Below, piece by piece: positions 25,522 through 33,493 of a stretch of DNA of 64,000 bases. Position 1 is the stretch's first letter. Each line of letters opens with the position of its first letter. Origin of the DNA: Croceivirga sp009797885 (GTDB lineage: Bacteria > Bacteroidota > Bacteroidia > Flavobacteriales > Flavobacteriaceae); NCBI GenBank assembly GCA_045866215.1, contig AP035880.1, positions 2,604,001 to 2,668,000 of the forward strand. The letters are read 5' to 3'. Under the pieces are notes generated by a model that was given only the letters and a program-made list of their open reading frames with translations, was not told where the DNA came from and did not search any database. The translations under genes were made by a program, and so were the position numbers.

Positions 25522-25755
25522 ATGTCAGACATTGCATCAAGAGTAAAGGCCATTATCGTTGATAAATTGGGTGTTGATGAGAATGAGGTAGTACCTGAAG
25601 CAAGTTTTACCAACGATTTAGGTGCCGATTCCTTGGATACTGTTGAGTTGATAATGGAGTTTGAAAAGGAATTCGATATTCAGATTCCAGACGACCAAGC
25701 TGAAAACATTGCAACAGTAGGTCAGGCTATAAGCTATATAGAAGAAGCAAAGTAA
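25522..25755 (+). CDS. acpP: Acyl carrier protein
   Basis: A 77-residue acidic carrier of fatty-acyl intermediates. S37 in GADSLDTVEL is the 4'-phosphopantetheine attachment site. Length and charge are normal. TATTTTTG at 25484-25491 is a perfect -7 promoter box about 30 nt upstream of the ATG; a matching -33 is not clear. The fabF gene follows in the same direction, separated by a terminator-like hairpin. Confidence 0.97.
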   Translation: MSDIASRVKAIIVDKLGVDENEVVPEASFTNDLGADSLDTVELIMEFEKEFDIQIPDDQAENIATVGQAISYIEEAK

Positions 25756-25781
25756 TCTATGATATTTTACTAAAGAGTAGG

Positions 25782-25821
25782 AATTATCCATGTGGTGCTT
25801 CATCACATGGATAATTTTTTT
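25782..25821 (+). terminator. Terminator/attenuator between acpP and fabF
   Basis: A perfect 13-bp stem AATTATCCATGTG/CACATGGATAATT (25782-25794, 25804-25816) with a 9-nt loop runs into seven T. It lies 26 nt after the acpP stop and 24 nt before the fabF ATG. No separate promoter for fabF is obvious in the 24 nt that remain, so partial read-through is likely. Confidence 0.82.
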
Positions 25822-25845
25822 AATTTCAGGCTAAATAGTGGTTCT

Positions 25846-27096
25846 ATGCAATTAAAACGAGTCGTGATAACCGGTCTAGGTGCACTCACGCCCATAGGCA
25901 ACACTCTTGAGGCATACTGGGAAGGACTCAAGAACGGTAAAAGTGGTGCTGCTCCGATTACCTATTTTGATACGGAGAAGTTTAAGACCAAATTTGCTTG
26001 TGAGCTTAAGGGATACAATCCACAAGACTATTTTGACAGGAAGGAAGCCCGTAAACTTGATCGTTTTGCCCAATATGCCCTCGTCTCTTCGGATGAGGCC
26101 ATAGCTGATTCCGGACTGGACTTGGACAAAGTGGACAAGTTCCGTGTTGGGGTAGTTTGGGGAGCAGGTATTGGAGGTTTGCAAACCTTTCAGGATGAGG
26201 TCATTGGCTATGCCAAAGGAGACGGAACACCCAGGTTCAACCCGTTCTTTATCCCTAAAATGATTGCGGACATCGCCCCGGGCAACATTTCCATTAAACA
26301 TGGCTTTATGGGACCTAATTATACAACGGTATCTGCCTGTGCCTCCTCTGCAAATGCCTTGATAGATGCCTTGAACTATATTAGGCTCGGACATTGCGAT
26401 GTTGTGGTTACCGGAGGTAGTGAGGCCGCAGTGACCATTGCCGGAATGGGCGGGTTCAATGCCATGCATGCCCTTTCTACAAGAAATGACAGCCCCGAAA
26501 CAGCTTCCAGGCCATTTGATGCCACCAGGGACGGCTTTGTTCTAGGGGAAGGTGCAGGGGCACTGATCCTTGAAGACTATGACCACGCCATGGCCAGGGG
26601 AGCCAAGATCTATGGGGAAGTCCTGGGAGGCGGATTGAGCAGTGATGCGTACCACATGACCGCTCCACATCCCGATGGCATAGGGGTGGTCCGTGTCATG
26701 GAAAATTGCTTGCGCAATGCCGGTCTTAAACCAGAGGATGTGGATATCATCAATACCCACGGGACCTCTACACCACTGGGAGACGTGGCGGAACTAAAGG
26801 CCATTTCCAATGTATTTGGTTCCCATACCCCTAAAATGAATATAAATTCAACCAAATCCATGACAGGTCATTTGTTGGGAGCGGCCGGTGCCATTGAAGC
26901 TATTGCTTCCATTTTAGCACTGAAGTACAATACGGTCCCACCAACAATAAATCACAGCACTGTGGATGAAAGTATTGATCCCGATCTCAATTTAACCCTG
27001 AACAAGGCGCAGGAAAGGGAAGTCAATATCGCCATGAGCAATACCTTTGGTTTTGGTGGTCACAACGCCTGTGTACTTTTCAAAAAAATTAGCTAG
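25846..27096 (+). CDS. fabF: Beta-ketoacyl-ACP synthase II
   Basis: A 416-residue condensing enzyme elongating fatty acids with malonyl-ACP. The catalytic cysteine is C165 in TVSACASSANAL; the partner histidines are in NTHGTSTPLGD and KSMTGHLLGAAGA. I start at ATG 25846 (MQLKRVVITGLG). A frame open to 25792 would add 18 residues encoded by the hairpin. It follows acpP and precedes rnc by 12 nt, a common fatty-acid gene order. Confidence 0.96.
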   Translation: MQLKRVVITGLGALTPIGNTLEAYWEGLKNGKSGAAPITYFDTEKFKTKFACELKGYNPQDYFDRKEARKLDRFAQYALVSSDEAIADSGLDLDKVDKFRVGVVWGAGIGGLQTFQDEVIGYAKGDGTPRFNPFFIPKMIADIAPGNISIKHGFMGPNYTTVSACASSANALIDALNYIRLGHCDVVVTGGSEAAVTIAGMGGFNAMHALSTRNDSPETASRPFDATRDGFVLGEGAGALILEDYDHAMARGAKIYGEVLGGGLSSDAYHMTAPHPDGIGVVRVMENCLRNAGLKPEDVDIINTHGTSTPLGDVAELKAISNVFGSHTPKMNINSTKSMTGHLLGAAGAIEAIASILALKYNTVPPTINHSTVDESIDPDLNLTLNKAQEREVNIAMSNTFGFGGHNACVLFKKIS

Positions 27097-27108
27097 TCAA
27101 ATCTCCCG

Positions 27109-27846
27109 ATGAAGTTTGCCCCCAAAATATTTAATTCCCATCCTAAAGCGGATGGGGATTTTTTTTTGGGCATAAAAAACATTTTGGGATTTAGACCCAA
27201 AGACCTGGAAATCTACAAAAAGGCTTTCCTGCATCGATCCATGAACAAACGGGATGATGATGGAAATCCCATGAATTATGAACGATTGGAATTTTTGGGG
27301 GATGCCATGCTTGGGACCATTATCTCAAAGCATTTGTACAATAAAGTCCCAGAAGGGGACGAGGGTTATTTGACCAAAATGCGTTCCAAGATCGTAAGTA
27401 GAAAACACTTGAACGAATTGGGTAAGGATTTGAACCTTTTGGAATTTGTGGAAAGTAGGATCCCCAAATCCCATTTTGGGGACAATATCCATGGTAATGT
27501 GTTCGAAGCCTTGGTGGGTGCCATTTATTTGGACAAGGGCTATACGGCATGTGAAAAATTCATTAATAATCGGGTTATCGAACCCTATGTGGATATTGAA
27601 CAACTAGAAGGAAAGGTCATCAGCTACAAAAGCTTGGTCATTGAGTGGTGCCAAAAACAAAAGAAGGACTTTCATTACGAGGTTTATGAAGATACTGGAA
27701 ATGATGAACTAAGGCATTTTGCGGTAAAGCTTTACATTGATGGCAAAATATTGGCAAAAGCCAGGGCAACTTCCAAAAAGAAGGCCGAAGAAAAAGCCTC
27801 CAAGAGGGCATATTATGCGCTTCAGAATAAAATTAAGGAACTCTAA
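27109..27846 (+). CDS. rnc: Ribonuclease III
   Basis: A 245-residue double-stranded RNA endonuclease for rRNA and mRNA processing. The signature ERLEFLGDAMLG near residue 55 carries catalytic acidic residues, with DNIHGNVFEALVGAIYLD near 128 supplying the second set. A double-stranded RNA-binding domain follows at about 172-240. It lies 12 nt after fabF, probably on the same transcript. Confidence 0.96.
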   Translation: MKFAPKIFNSHPKADGDFFLGIKNILGFRPKDLEIYKKAFLHRSMNKRDDDGNPMNYERLEFLGDAMLGTIISKHLYNKVPEGDEGYLTKMRSKIVSRKHLNELGKDLNLLEFVESRIPKSHFGDNIHGNVFEALVGAIYLDKGYTACEKFINNRVIEPYVDIEQLEGKVISYKSLVIEWCQKQKKDFHYEVYEDTGNDELRHFAVKLYIDGKILAKARATSKKKAEEKASKRAYYALQNKIKEL

Positions 27847-27959
27847 TTTTTAAGAAAAAGTAAACTCAAACGTTTTCGTAACCTGCTTATCCCTACAGGA
27901 TGGGCTTTAACTAGGCGGGTTGATGTATTAGCACTATATTTACAATTCGCTAGATTTTG

Positions 27960-28421
27960 ATGGTCACTATACACAAAATTTCCGAGGGATTGTTTATGGA
28001 TTCCTTCGATCTTATTGCACTCCATTGTGCAATGGAATGTTATGCGTTGGCCTATCATATCAATAAAGCAACCGGTTTTAAGTTGGTAAGGGCAGAAGAG
28101 GATCTGGAAATTGCAACCTCTTCATATCCCTTCTACGAGTGGAAGGACAGTATTAAGGACCAGGAGTGGTATTTAATAAAAAATGTAGTTACGGTAGAAG
28201 AAGTTGGTGATGACCAGGGATTGTTTCAGGATAGTATGACCACAACATTGCATTATTTGATAGAAGAAAGGAAGGAAATCAACTATTTGCTGAAATTGAG
28301 CCCAGGGAATTCCAATGAAATAACAAAGGCCCTGGAAATTATACGGACCGTCCCCAGCATAAGCATGGCTTATCAAGTGGATGTGGAAACACTAAAATCT
28401 AAAAGAAATCTAATATTTTAA
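27960..28421 (+). CDS. IPExxxVDY-family protein
   Basis: A 153-residue protein of a small Flavobacteria-specific family that usually sits next to pyk. Recognisable features are the early FDLIALHCAMECYALAYHIN segment and the aromatic YPFYEW...EWYLIKN region. The family's namesake motif near the C-terminus is only loosely kept here (RTVPSISMAYQVD). Function is unknown; no membrane segment or signal is seen. I use ATG 27960; the codon before it is TTG. It is 2 nt upstream of pyk, so the two are translationally linked. Confidence 0.7.
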   Translation: MVTIHKISEGLFMDSFDLIALHCAMECYALAYHINKATGFKLVRAEEDLEIATSSYPFYEWKDSIKDQEWYLIKNVVTVEEVGDDQGLFQDSMTTTLHYLIEERKEINYLLKLSPGNSNEITKALEIIRTVPSISMAYQVDVETLKSKRNLIF

Positions 28422-28423
28422 TA

Positions 28424-29866
28424 ATGCCTTCAAAGAAGAAAACCAAAATTGTGGCCACGTTGGGCCCTGCTACCAGTAAGAAAGAGGTATTAAGGGAAAT
28501 GATGAAGGAAGGGGTCGATGTATTTCGAATTAACTTTTCGCACGCCAACTACGACGATGTTAAGGAGCGCATAGAACTGATTAGGGAGTTGAATGAAGAG
28601 CTGGAGTATAATGTGGCAATTTTGGCGGATTTACAGGGACCAAAATTACGCGTGGGCGTCATGGGGGGCGAAGTGGTGGTTGCCCCGGATGATGAAATAC
28701 TTTTTGTTACCGGAGAACCTTTTGAAGGAAGCGCGGAACGCGTATATATGAACTATGCCAGTTTTCCCCAGGATGTAAAACCCGGGGAGCGGATCCTATT
28801 GGATGATGGAAAGCTGATTTTTGAGGTCATGCATACCAATGGGGAAAATGAAGTAAAGGCCAAAGTAATACAGGGCGGCCCACTTAAATCCAAAAAAGGG
28901 GTCAACCTTCCCAATACCAATATTTCCTTGCCCGCATTGACCGAGAAGGACATTGAGGATGCCATCTTTGCCATAAAACAGGAAGTGGATTGGATTGCGT
29001 TGTCCTTTGTGCGATTTAGTCAGGATTTGATCGATCTCCAAAATTTGATCAAAGTACATTCCGATAATAAAATTCCGATAGTCGCAAAAATTGAAAAACC
29101 CGAAGCCGTTGATAACATTGATAAGATAGTTGCCTATTGTGATGGTTTGATGGTTGCCCGTGGCGACTTAGGGGTAGAGGTTCCCGCACAGGAAGTCCCC
29201 TTGATCCAGAAACAATTGGTGCTAAGGGCAAAAAAGGCAAGGATACCGGTAATTATTGCCACCCAAATGATGGAGAGCATGATCACAAGTTTAACACCAA
29301 CCCGGGCAGAGGTCAATGATGTGGCCAATTCCGTTATGGACGGTGCAGATGCCGTAATGCTTTCCGGTGAGACCTCCGTGGGCAATTATCCCGTACAGGT
29401 CATCCAAAAAATGACAAGTATCTTAAAAAGTGTGGAGGGTTCAAATTTGATTACCGTCCCACAGAATCCGCCACATATCAGGACCAAACGATATATTACC
29501 AAATCAGTCTGTTACCATGCGGCCCTTATGGCCAATGAAATACAGGCAAAGGCCATTTCCACATTGACCAATAGTGGGTATACGGCATTTCAGATATCTG
29601 CCTGGCGTCCAAGTGCACATATTCTGGTATTTACCTCAAACAAGAGGATTTTGACACAACTCAATCTTTTATGGGGAGTAAAGGCCTTTTATTATGACCG
29701 TTATGTTTCCACCGATGAAACCATTGAGGATGTTAACGTAATTGCATGCAAAAAAGGATTCCTGGATGTAGGTGACATGCTGATCAGTTTGGCAGCAATG
29801 CCGATTAAGGATAAAGGGATGGTGAATACCTTAAGGGTAACGGAAATAGAGACCTGTACGTTCTAG
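28424..29866 (+). CDS. pyk: Pyruvate kinase
   Basis: A 480-residue glycolytic enzyme making pyruvate and ATP from phosphoenolpyruvate and ADP. Visible signatures include KTKIVATLGPAT at the N-terminus, FRINFSHANYDD, the active-site IVAKIEKPEAVDNIDKI with its lysine (near 225), GLMVARGDLGVE and MDGADAVMLSGETSVGNYP. The length is as expected. The gene starts 2 nt after the IPExxxVDY gene, and its last 4 nt overlap the convergent PAS gene. Confidence 0.97.
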   Translation: MPSKKKTKIVATLGPATSKKEVLREMMKEGVDVFRINFSHANYDDVKERIELIRELNEELEYNVAILADLQGPKLRVGVMGGEVVVAPDDEILFVTGEPFEGSAERVYMNYASFPQDVKPGERILLDDGKLIFEVMHTNGENEVKAKVIQGGPLKSKKGVNLPNTNISLPALTEKDIEDAIFAIKQEVDWIALSFVRFSQDLIDLQNLIKVHSDNKIPIVAKIEKPEAVDNIDKIVAYCDGLMVARGDLGVEVPAQEVPLIQKQLVLRAKKARIPVIIATQMMESMITSLTPTRAEVNDVANSVMDGADAVMLSGETSVGNYPVQVIQKMTSILKSVEGSNLITVPQNPPHIRTKRYITKSVCYHAALMANEIQAKAISTLTNSGYTAFQISAWRPSAHILVFTSNKRILTQLNLLWGVKAFYYDRYVSTDETIEDVNVIACKKGFLDVGDMLISLAAMPIKDKGMVNTLRVTEIETCTF

Positions 29867-30375
29867 GCTACCTCGCGCTCAAAAGCGATAAAGTTGACTA
29901 CTTTGCCATGGACATCTTTTACAGGGGCCCCTTTGATCCAACATTTATAGGTTGAACCGTCTTTTCGATAATTCAGGATAACCTCTTCAAAAGGTTCTTT
30001 CTTTTCTATGGCCTTACGTATTCTAAGGGAGGTCTCCTGGCACGTTTTTTCACCCTGAAACAGTTTGGGCTTCTTGCCTATGATTTCCTGGGGGAGGTAA
30101 CCATTCATTCCATAAATACTTTTTGAAGCGTGTACTATGGTAAGATTGGTATCCGTAACAACCACAATATGGTTATCTTCCAGAATTTCCTTCTCAAAGG
30201 ATGCGGTATCTTCCCATTTGTGGGTCAAGGCAAAGGATTTTAAATTCTTAACCTCGCTTAAACCGCTGCAAAGGGTGTTGAATCCGCTTGAAAATAAATC
30301 CCATGACCCTAAAGGAAGACTTTTCAATCCCTGTTTGGCGTAGAAATTGTTGGCGGCAAAATCGTATTCTTTCAT
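29863..30375 (-). CDS. Stand-alone PAS/LOV-like domain protein
   Basis: A 170-residue cytosolic protein with an unrecognised N-terminal part (about 1-65) and one PAS domain (about 65-170). The PAS core follows the LOV pattern closely: NGYLPQEIIGKKPKLFQGE, then NYRKDGSTYKCWIKGAPVKD and VVNFIAFER. The photoactive Cys of LOV (NCRFLQ) is replaced, reading KPKLFQ. No output domain is attached. I use ATG 30375 preceded by GAAAGAG; GTG 30384 is the other option. It converges with pyk. Confidence 0.78.
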   Translation of the reverse strand: MKEYDFAANNFYAKQGLKSLPLGSWDLFSSGFNTLCSGLSEVKNLKSFALTHKWEDTASFEKEILEDNHIVVVTDTNLTIVHASKSIYGMNGYLPQEIIGKKPKLFQGEKTCQETSLRIRKAIEKKEPFEEVILNYRKDGSTYKCWIKGAPVKDVHGKVVNFIAFEREVA

Positions 30376-30550
30376 CTCTTTCACACTGCAATACTAGGAA
30401 AATCAGCAACTTGGAAAAAACTTATAACATGAATTAACAGTTCTGTCCAAGGCTAACATTCGTATTTACAGGTATTGGGGATGTAAGACTAAACAAAAAA
30501 ATAGACTAATCCATAGGGTTTTAGGCCTTTTATAATCTTGGACAACAACT

Positions 30551-31399
30551 ATGAAACTAGAATTTCACGACCCAAAACTAGGGGCTTTGTTTGGTTTGAC
30601 GGACGATATCAAAAATGAAGGGAGATACTTTACCCTAACCGAAAGGACCATAAAGTTTTTATGGAACAGGAACAATGAACCTGTTTGGTTAACCGTGGAT
30701 GGGCTTAAACTTGAATTACTGCCCAATCAGTTGGTCACCGTTACCTACCTGCAACAAATTTCATATAAGGATGCCAGCCTGCCCATAACTGCTTTTTTGT
30801 TCAATAGGGAGTTTTACTGTATTGCGGACCATGATAGTGAAGTCTCGTGCAACGGCATCCTATTTTTTGGAACCCAGGATTTGCCCATTATCACTTTACA
30901 TAAGGAGCACCAAAAACGATTCGATTTACACTACGATATCTTTGTGGAAGAATTTTCCACTCCGGATAAGATCCAGGGAGACATGCTTCAAATGCTATTA
31001 AAGCGTTTGATCATTATGAGCACCCGTTTGGCCAAAGAGCAATTGATCGTAAAGGAATTGAACAACGATCAAATTGAAGTAATCCGAAAGTTCAACTTTT
31101 TAGTAGATATTCATTACCGCACTAAACGAAAGGTGAGTGATTATGCCGATATGCTTTTCAAGTCCCCCAAAACCCTTTCGAACCTTTTTTCCATTTACAA
31201 TCAAAAATCCCCACAACAGATCATTTTGGACCGATTGGCCCTGGAAGCCAAACGATTGATTCATTTTACCGATAAGCAAAACCAGGAGATTGCCTATGAA
31301 TTGGGGTTTAACGATCCGGCACATTTTAGCAAGTTCTTTAAAAAAGTGACCAAAATGACCCCTTCCGAATATAGGGATGGTCCCCTTGTAAGTTCCTAA
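30551..31399 (+). CDS. AraC-family transcriptional regulator
   Basis: A 282-residue regulator with an N-terminal cupin-like sensing region (about 1-150) and a C-terminal AraC/XylS double helix-turn-helix (about 182-278). The second helix-turn-helix is visible in QEIAYELGFNDPAHFSKFF and ends MTPSEYR. The ATG at 30551 is close behind a TAATCTTG -7-like box, so the message may have a very short leader. It lies directly upstream of the small His/Cys protein, AhpD-like and cupredoxin-like genes, which it probably controls. Confidence 0.88.
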   Translation: MKLEFHDPKLGALFGLTDDIKNEGRYFTLTERTIKFLWNRNNEPVWLTVDGLKLELLPNQLVTVTYLQQISYKDASLPITAFLFNREFYCIADHDSEVSCNGILFFGTQDLPIITLHKEHQKRFDLHYDIFVEEFSTPDKIQGDMLQMLLKRLIIMSTRLAKEQLIVKELNNDQIEVIRKFNFLVDIHYRTKRKVSDYADMLFKSPKTLSNLFSIYNQKSPQQIILDRLALEAKRLIHFTDKQNQEIAYELGFNDPAHFSKFFKKVTKMTPSEYRDGPLVSS

Positions 31400-31465
31400 G
31401 GGAAATTTTGACAAGCCATCGGGAAATCCCTACTAACCCCCACTCCCTTCATCGCCGCATCTTTG
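31400..31465 (+). promoter_or_regulatory. Candidate AraC-type operator and promoter for the small-protein/AhpD cluster
   Basis: GGGAAAT occurs at 31400-31406 and again at 31421-31427, a direct repeat with 21-bp period, the spacing typical of AraC-family half-sites. CATCTTTG (31458-31465) matches seven of eight bases of the -7 consensus. No TTG -33 is present, as expected for an activator-dependent promoter. The start codon is 25 nt downstream. Confidence 0.4.
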
Positions 31466-31489
31466 TACTGTATTTAAAAAACCATAACA

Positions 31490-31648
31490 ATGAATGCAGC
31501 ACAGAAATCAATATTCAATCTAATAGAAATTTTTAGGAGCGCTAAAAAAGCACCGGTAGTACGACCAGTAGCTGCTACGCATTGCGAGCAAAAACATCAC
31601 CACGATTTTTATTGTGATGCCGAAAAACCTTTTGTAACACAAGTTTAA
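31490..31648 (+). CDS. 52-residue His/Cys-rich small protein
   Basis: A short frame from ATG 31490 to TAA 31646-31648. The product begins with an amphipathic helix (MNAAQKSIFNLIEIFRSAKK) and ends in a compact cluster HCEQKHHHDFYCD (about residues 31-43) that could bind a metal through two Cys and up to four His. It has no signal peptide or membrane helix. It lies between the AraC gene and the AhpD-like gene, 54 nt before the latter, all on one strand. I do not know a family for it. Confidence 0.6.
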   Translation: MNAAQKSIFNLIEIFRSAKKAPVVRPVAATHCEQKHHHDFYCDAEKPFVTQV

Positions 31649-31702
31649 TTCAAATATTTAGTAACGATTCCCCCTTTACCGGGAGGATAACAAAGTAAAA
31701 TT

Positions 31703-32251
31703 ATGAGCACATTTAATGTACCTAAAAGAGAAGAAGTAAGTAGCAATAACCAAGCTATTTTTGACAACCTGGAAAAAGCTGTTGGCTTTGTTCCCAATCT
31801 TTACGCTACCTATGCACATTCTGAAAATGCATTGGGCAACTATTTAACACTGGCCAACGGAAAGACCTCTTTAAACGCAAAGGAAAAAGAAGTGGTGAAT
31901 TTGGCCGTGAGCCAGGTAAATAACTGTATCTATTGTTTATCCGCACATACGGCCATTGGCAAAATGAATGGTTTTTCCGATGACCAAATCCTGGAATTGA
32001 GGGCAGGAAAAGCATCATTTGATTCCAAATTGGACGCCTTGGCAAGATTGGCCCGAAACATCACTGAAAATAGGGGAGCCACTGATAGCAATGTGGTAAC
32101 CAATTTCTTTGAAGCTGGTTGGACAAAGGAAAACCTTGTGGACACCATTGTGTTGGTGGGGGACAAGACCATTTCCAATTATCTGCACAAAACTACGGAT
32201 GTACCTGTTGATTTTCCCGTTGCACAACCTTTGGACTTAGTTGAAGCATAA
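31703..32251 (+). CDS. Carboxymuconolactone decarboxylase / AhpD-like peroxidase-related protein
   Basis: A 182-residue all-helical protein of the AhpD-like fold. The redox motif CIYCLSAH gives C75, C78 and H82, the arrangement of alkylhydroperoxidase-type relay proteins. It may detoxify organic hydroperoxides or reactive electrophiles. It follows the small His/Cys-rich gene and precedes the cupredoxin-like gene by 37 nt, suggesting a three-gene unit under the AraC regulator. Confidence 0.87.
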   Translation: MSTFNVPKREEVSSNNQAIFDNLEKAVGFVPNLYATYAHSENALGNYLTLANGKTSLNAKEKEVVNLAVSQVNNCIYCLSAHTAIGKMNGFSDDQILELRAGKASFDSKLDALARLARNITENRGATDSNVVTNFFEAGWTKENLVDTIVLVGDKTISNYLHKTTDVPVDFPVAQPLDLVEA

Positions 32252-32288
32252 ATAAAATAGAATCAAAGTAAAATTTAAAGTTTTAGAA

Positions 32289-32678
32289 ATGAAAAGAGTA
32301 ATAGCATTAGTAGTGGTAATGGTTGGCTTTGCAGTAACGGCAAACGCTCAGGACAAGATGATGGCCAAAGAGGTCAAGACCATTTCCTTGGAACAGACCC
32401 CTGGGGAATTTGTACAAAAAAGTTTAACTGTGGAAGAGGGAACCTACGTGTTTGCAATTGCAAACAATGGTATTGACCACAATGTAGGCTTTGTTTTGGT
32501 TGAAAAAGGAAAAGACATCAGTAAGCCTGAAAATCACATACAGACAGCTTATGTCACTGCACCGGTAGGAACCAATGAAACACAAAAATCAAAACCTACC
32601 GTATTGGCCAAAGGGGAATATGTATATTTCTGTCCCTTGAATCCAACGGCAACGGACAATACATTGATTGTACAGTAG
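32289..32678 (+). CDS. Secreted cupredoxin-like protein with incomplete copper site
   Basis: A 129-residue exported protein with a signal peptide (cleavage expected after ANA, residue 20) and a beta-rich domain resembling blue copper proteins. H64 (GIDHNVGF) and C115 (YVYFCPLNP) stand where two copper ligands are expected, but the usual downstream His/Met pair is missing in the last 14 residues. It may be a structural relative or bind metal differently. It is the last gene before a strong terminator. Confidence 0.65.
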   Translation: MKRVIALVVVMVGFAVTANAQDKMMAKEVKTISLEQTPGEFVQKSLTVEEGTYVFAIANNGIDHNVGFVLVEKGKDISKPENHIQTAYVTAPVGTNETQKSKPTVLAKGEYVYFCPLNPTATDNTLIVQ

Positions 32679-32706
32679 TTTGGTGTATTAATCAAACGTT
32701 CAACAA

Positions 32707-32734
32707 AACCCGATTCCTGGAATCGGGTTTTTTT
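32707..32734. terminator. Bidirectional terminator between the cupredoxin-like and TetR genes
   Basis: AACCCGATT/AATCGGGTT around CCTGG (32707-32729) is followed by seven T on the plus strand and by TTTT on the minus strand. The convergent TetR gene ends at 32733. Confidence 0.88.
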
Positions 32735-33314
32735 ATTGTTTTAAACGGGATTCCGCAAATAACGATGGAGCAATACTTTTTGCCAAATGTATGGGCCAAT
32801 CATTTTGATGTAAATGACTCTCGGTAATGGCGCTTTCATAAAGCAGATAGAGTCCTCCCGAAATCTTTTCGGTCTCTGCAATTGAAATATGGGCGATATT
32901 GTCACCAACGATTTCTCCGAGAAATAGGAGCAATTCCTTTTTTTGACGCTGGATCACAGCACGGATCTTTTTGTCTTTAGAACTCAATTCCCCCAAAATC
33001 TTTTGTGCCCAACAACCATGGAAATTCCCCTGTCGGTACAAATTCCTCAAAAAATCAAAAATGGCCAATAGTTGCGGTTTCCCAAGGGGTTTAGTGCGTA
33101 CAAAAGAGGTCAAAGGTTCCATAAAGGATTGGTGGCGCATTTCCAAATAAGCGATACAAATAGCTTCTTTTGATTTAAAATGATGGTAAAGCGTAGCCTT
33201 TGCAATATTGGATTTGGCAACAATTTCGTTGATTCCCGTAGCATTGTATCCGTTACTGTAGAACAATTCATTGGCTATGGAGATGATATGGTCCTTGATA
33301 TTGGTTTTTTGCAT
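32733..33314 (-). CDS. TetR/AcrR-family transcriptional regulator
   Basis: A 193-residue repressor-type protein. The N-terminal helix-turn-helix is clear (NGYNATGINEIVAKSNIAKA then TLYHHFKSKEAI, about 22-55); the C-terminal ligand domain is diverged. I use ATG 33314; TTG 33320 is inside the promoter's -7 box TATCTTTG. A perfect palindrome lies 16 nt upstream, suggesting autoregulation and control of the divergent membrane protein gene at 33494. Confidence 0.9.
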   Translation of the reverse strand: MQKTNIKDHIISIANELFYSNGYNATGINEIVAKSNIAKATLYHHFKSKEAICIAYLEMRHQSFMEPLTSFVRTKPLGKPQLLAIFDFLRNLYRQGNFHGCWAQKILGELSSKDKKIRAVIQRQKKELLLFLGEIVGDNIAHISIAETEKISGGLYLLYESAITESHLHQNDWPIHLAKSIAPSLFAESRLKQ

Positions 33315-33317
33315 ATC

Positions 33318-33346
33318 CAAAGATAATAAAGACCGGTCTGTCTATG
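33318..33346 (-). promoter_or_regulatory. tetR promoter with overlapping palindromic operator
   Basis: On the minus strand TATCTTTG (33325-33318) is a perfect -7 box. AGACCGGTCT (33330-33339), a 10-bp perfect palindrome flanked by a further AGAC half-site, lies between the -7 and -33 positions, where a bound repressor would block transcription. Confidence 0.55.
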
Positions 33347-33493
33347 GGTAAAAACGCTAAAATTGATTTTTTCTTTCGGTCGTATGAGGTTTTTCTTGCA
33401 ATGAAGGGATCGGGGCAAAAATTTTAATCATTTTTTAGCGTTCTTTTCGCTAAAATATTTGTGGTTCAAGCGTAGTTTAGCAAAAAAATAGCT

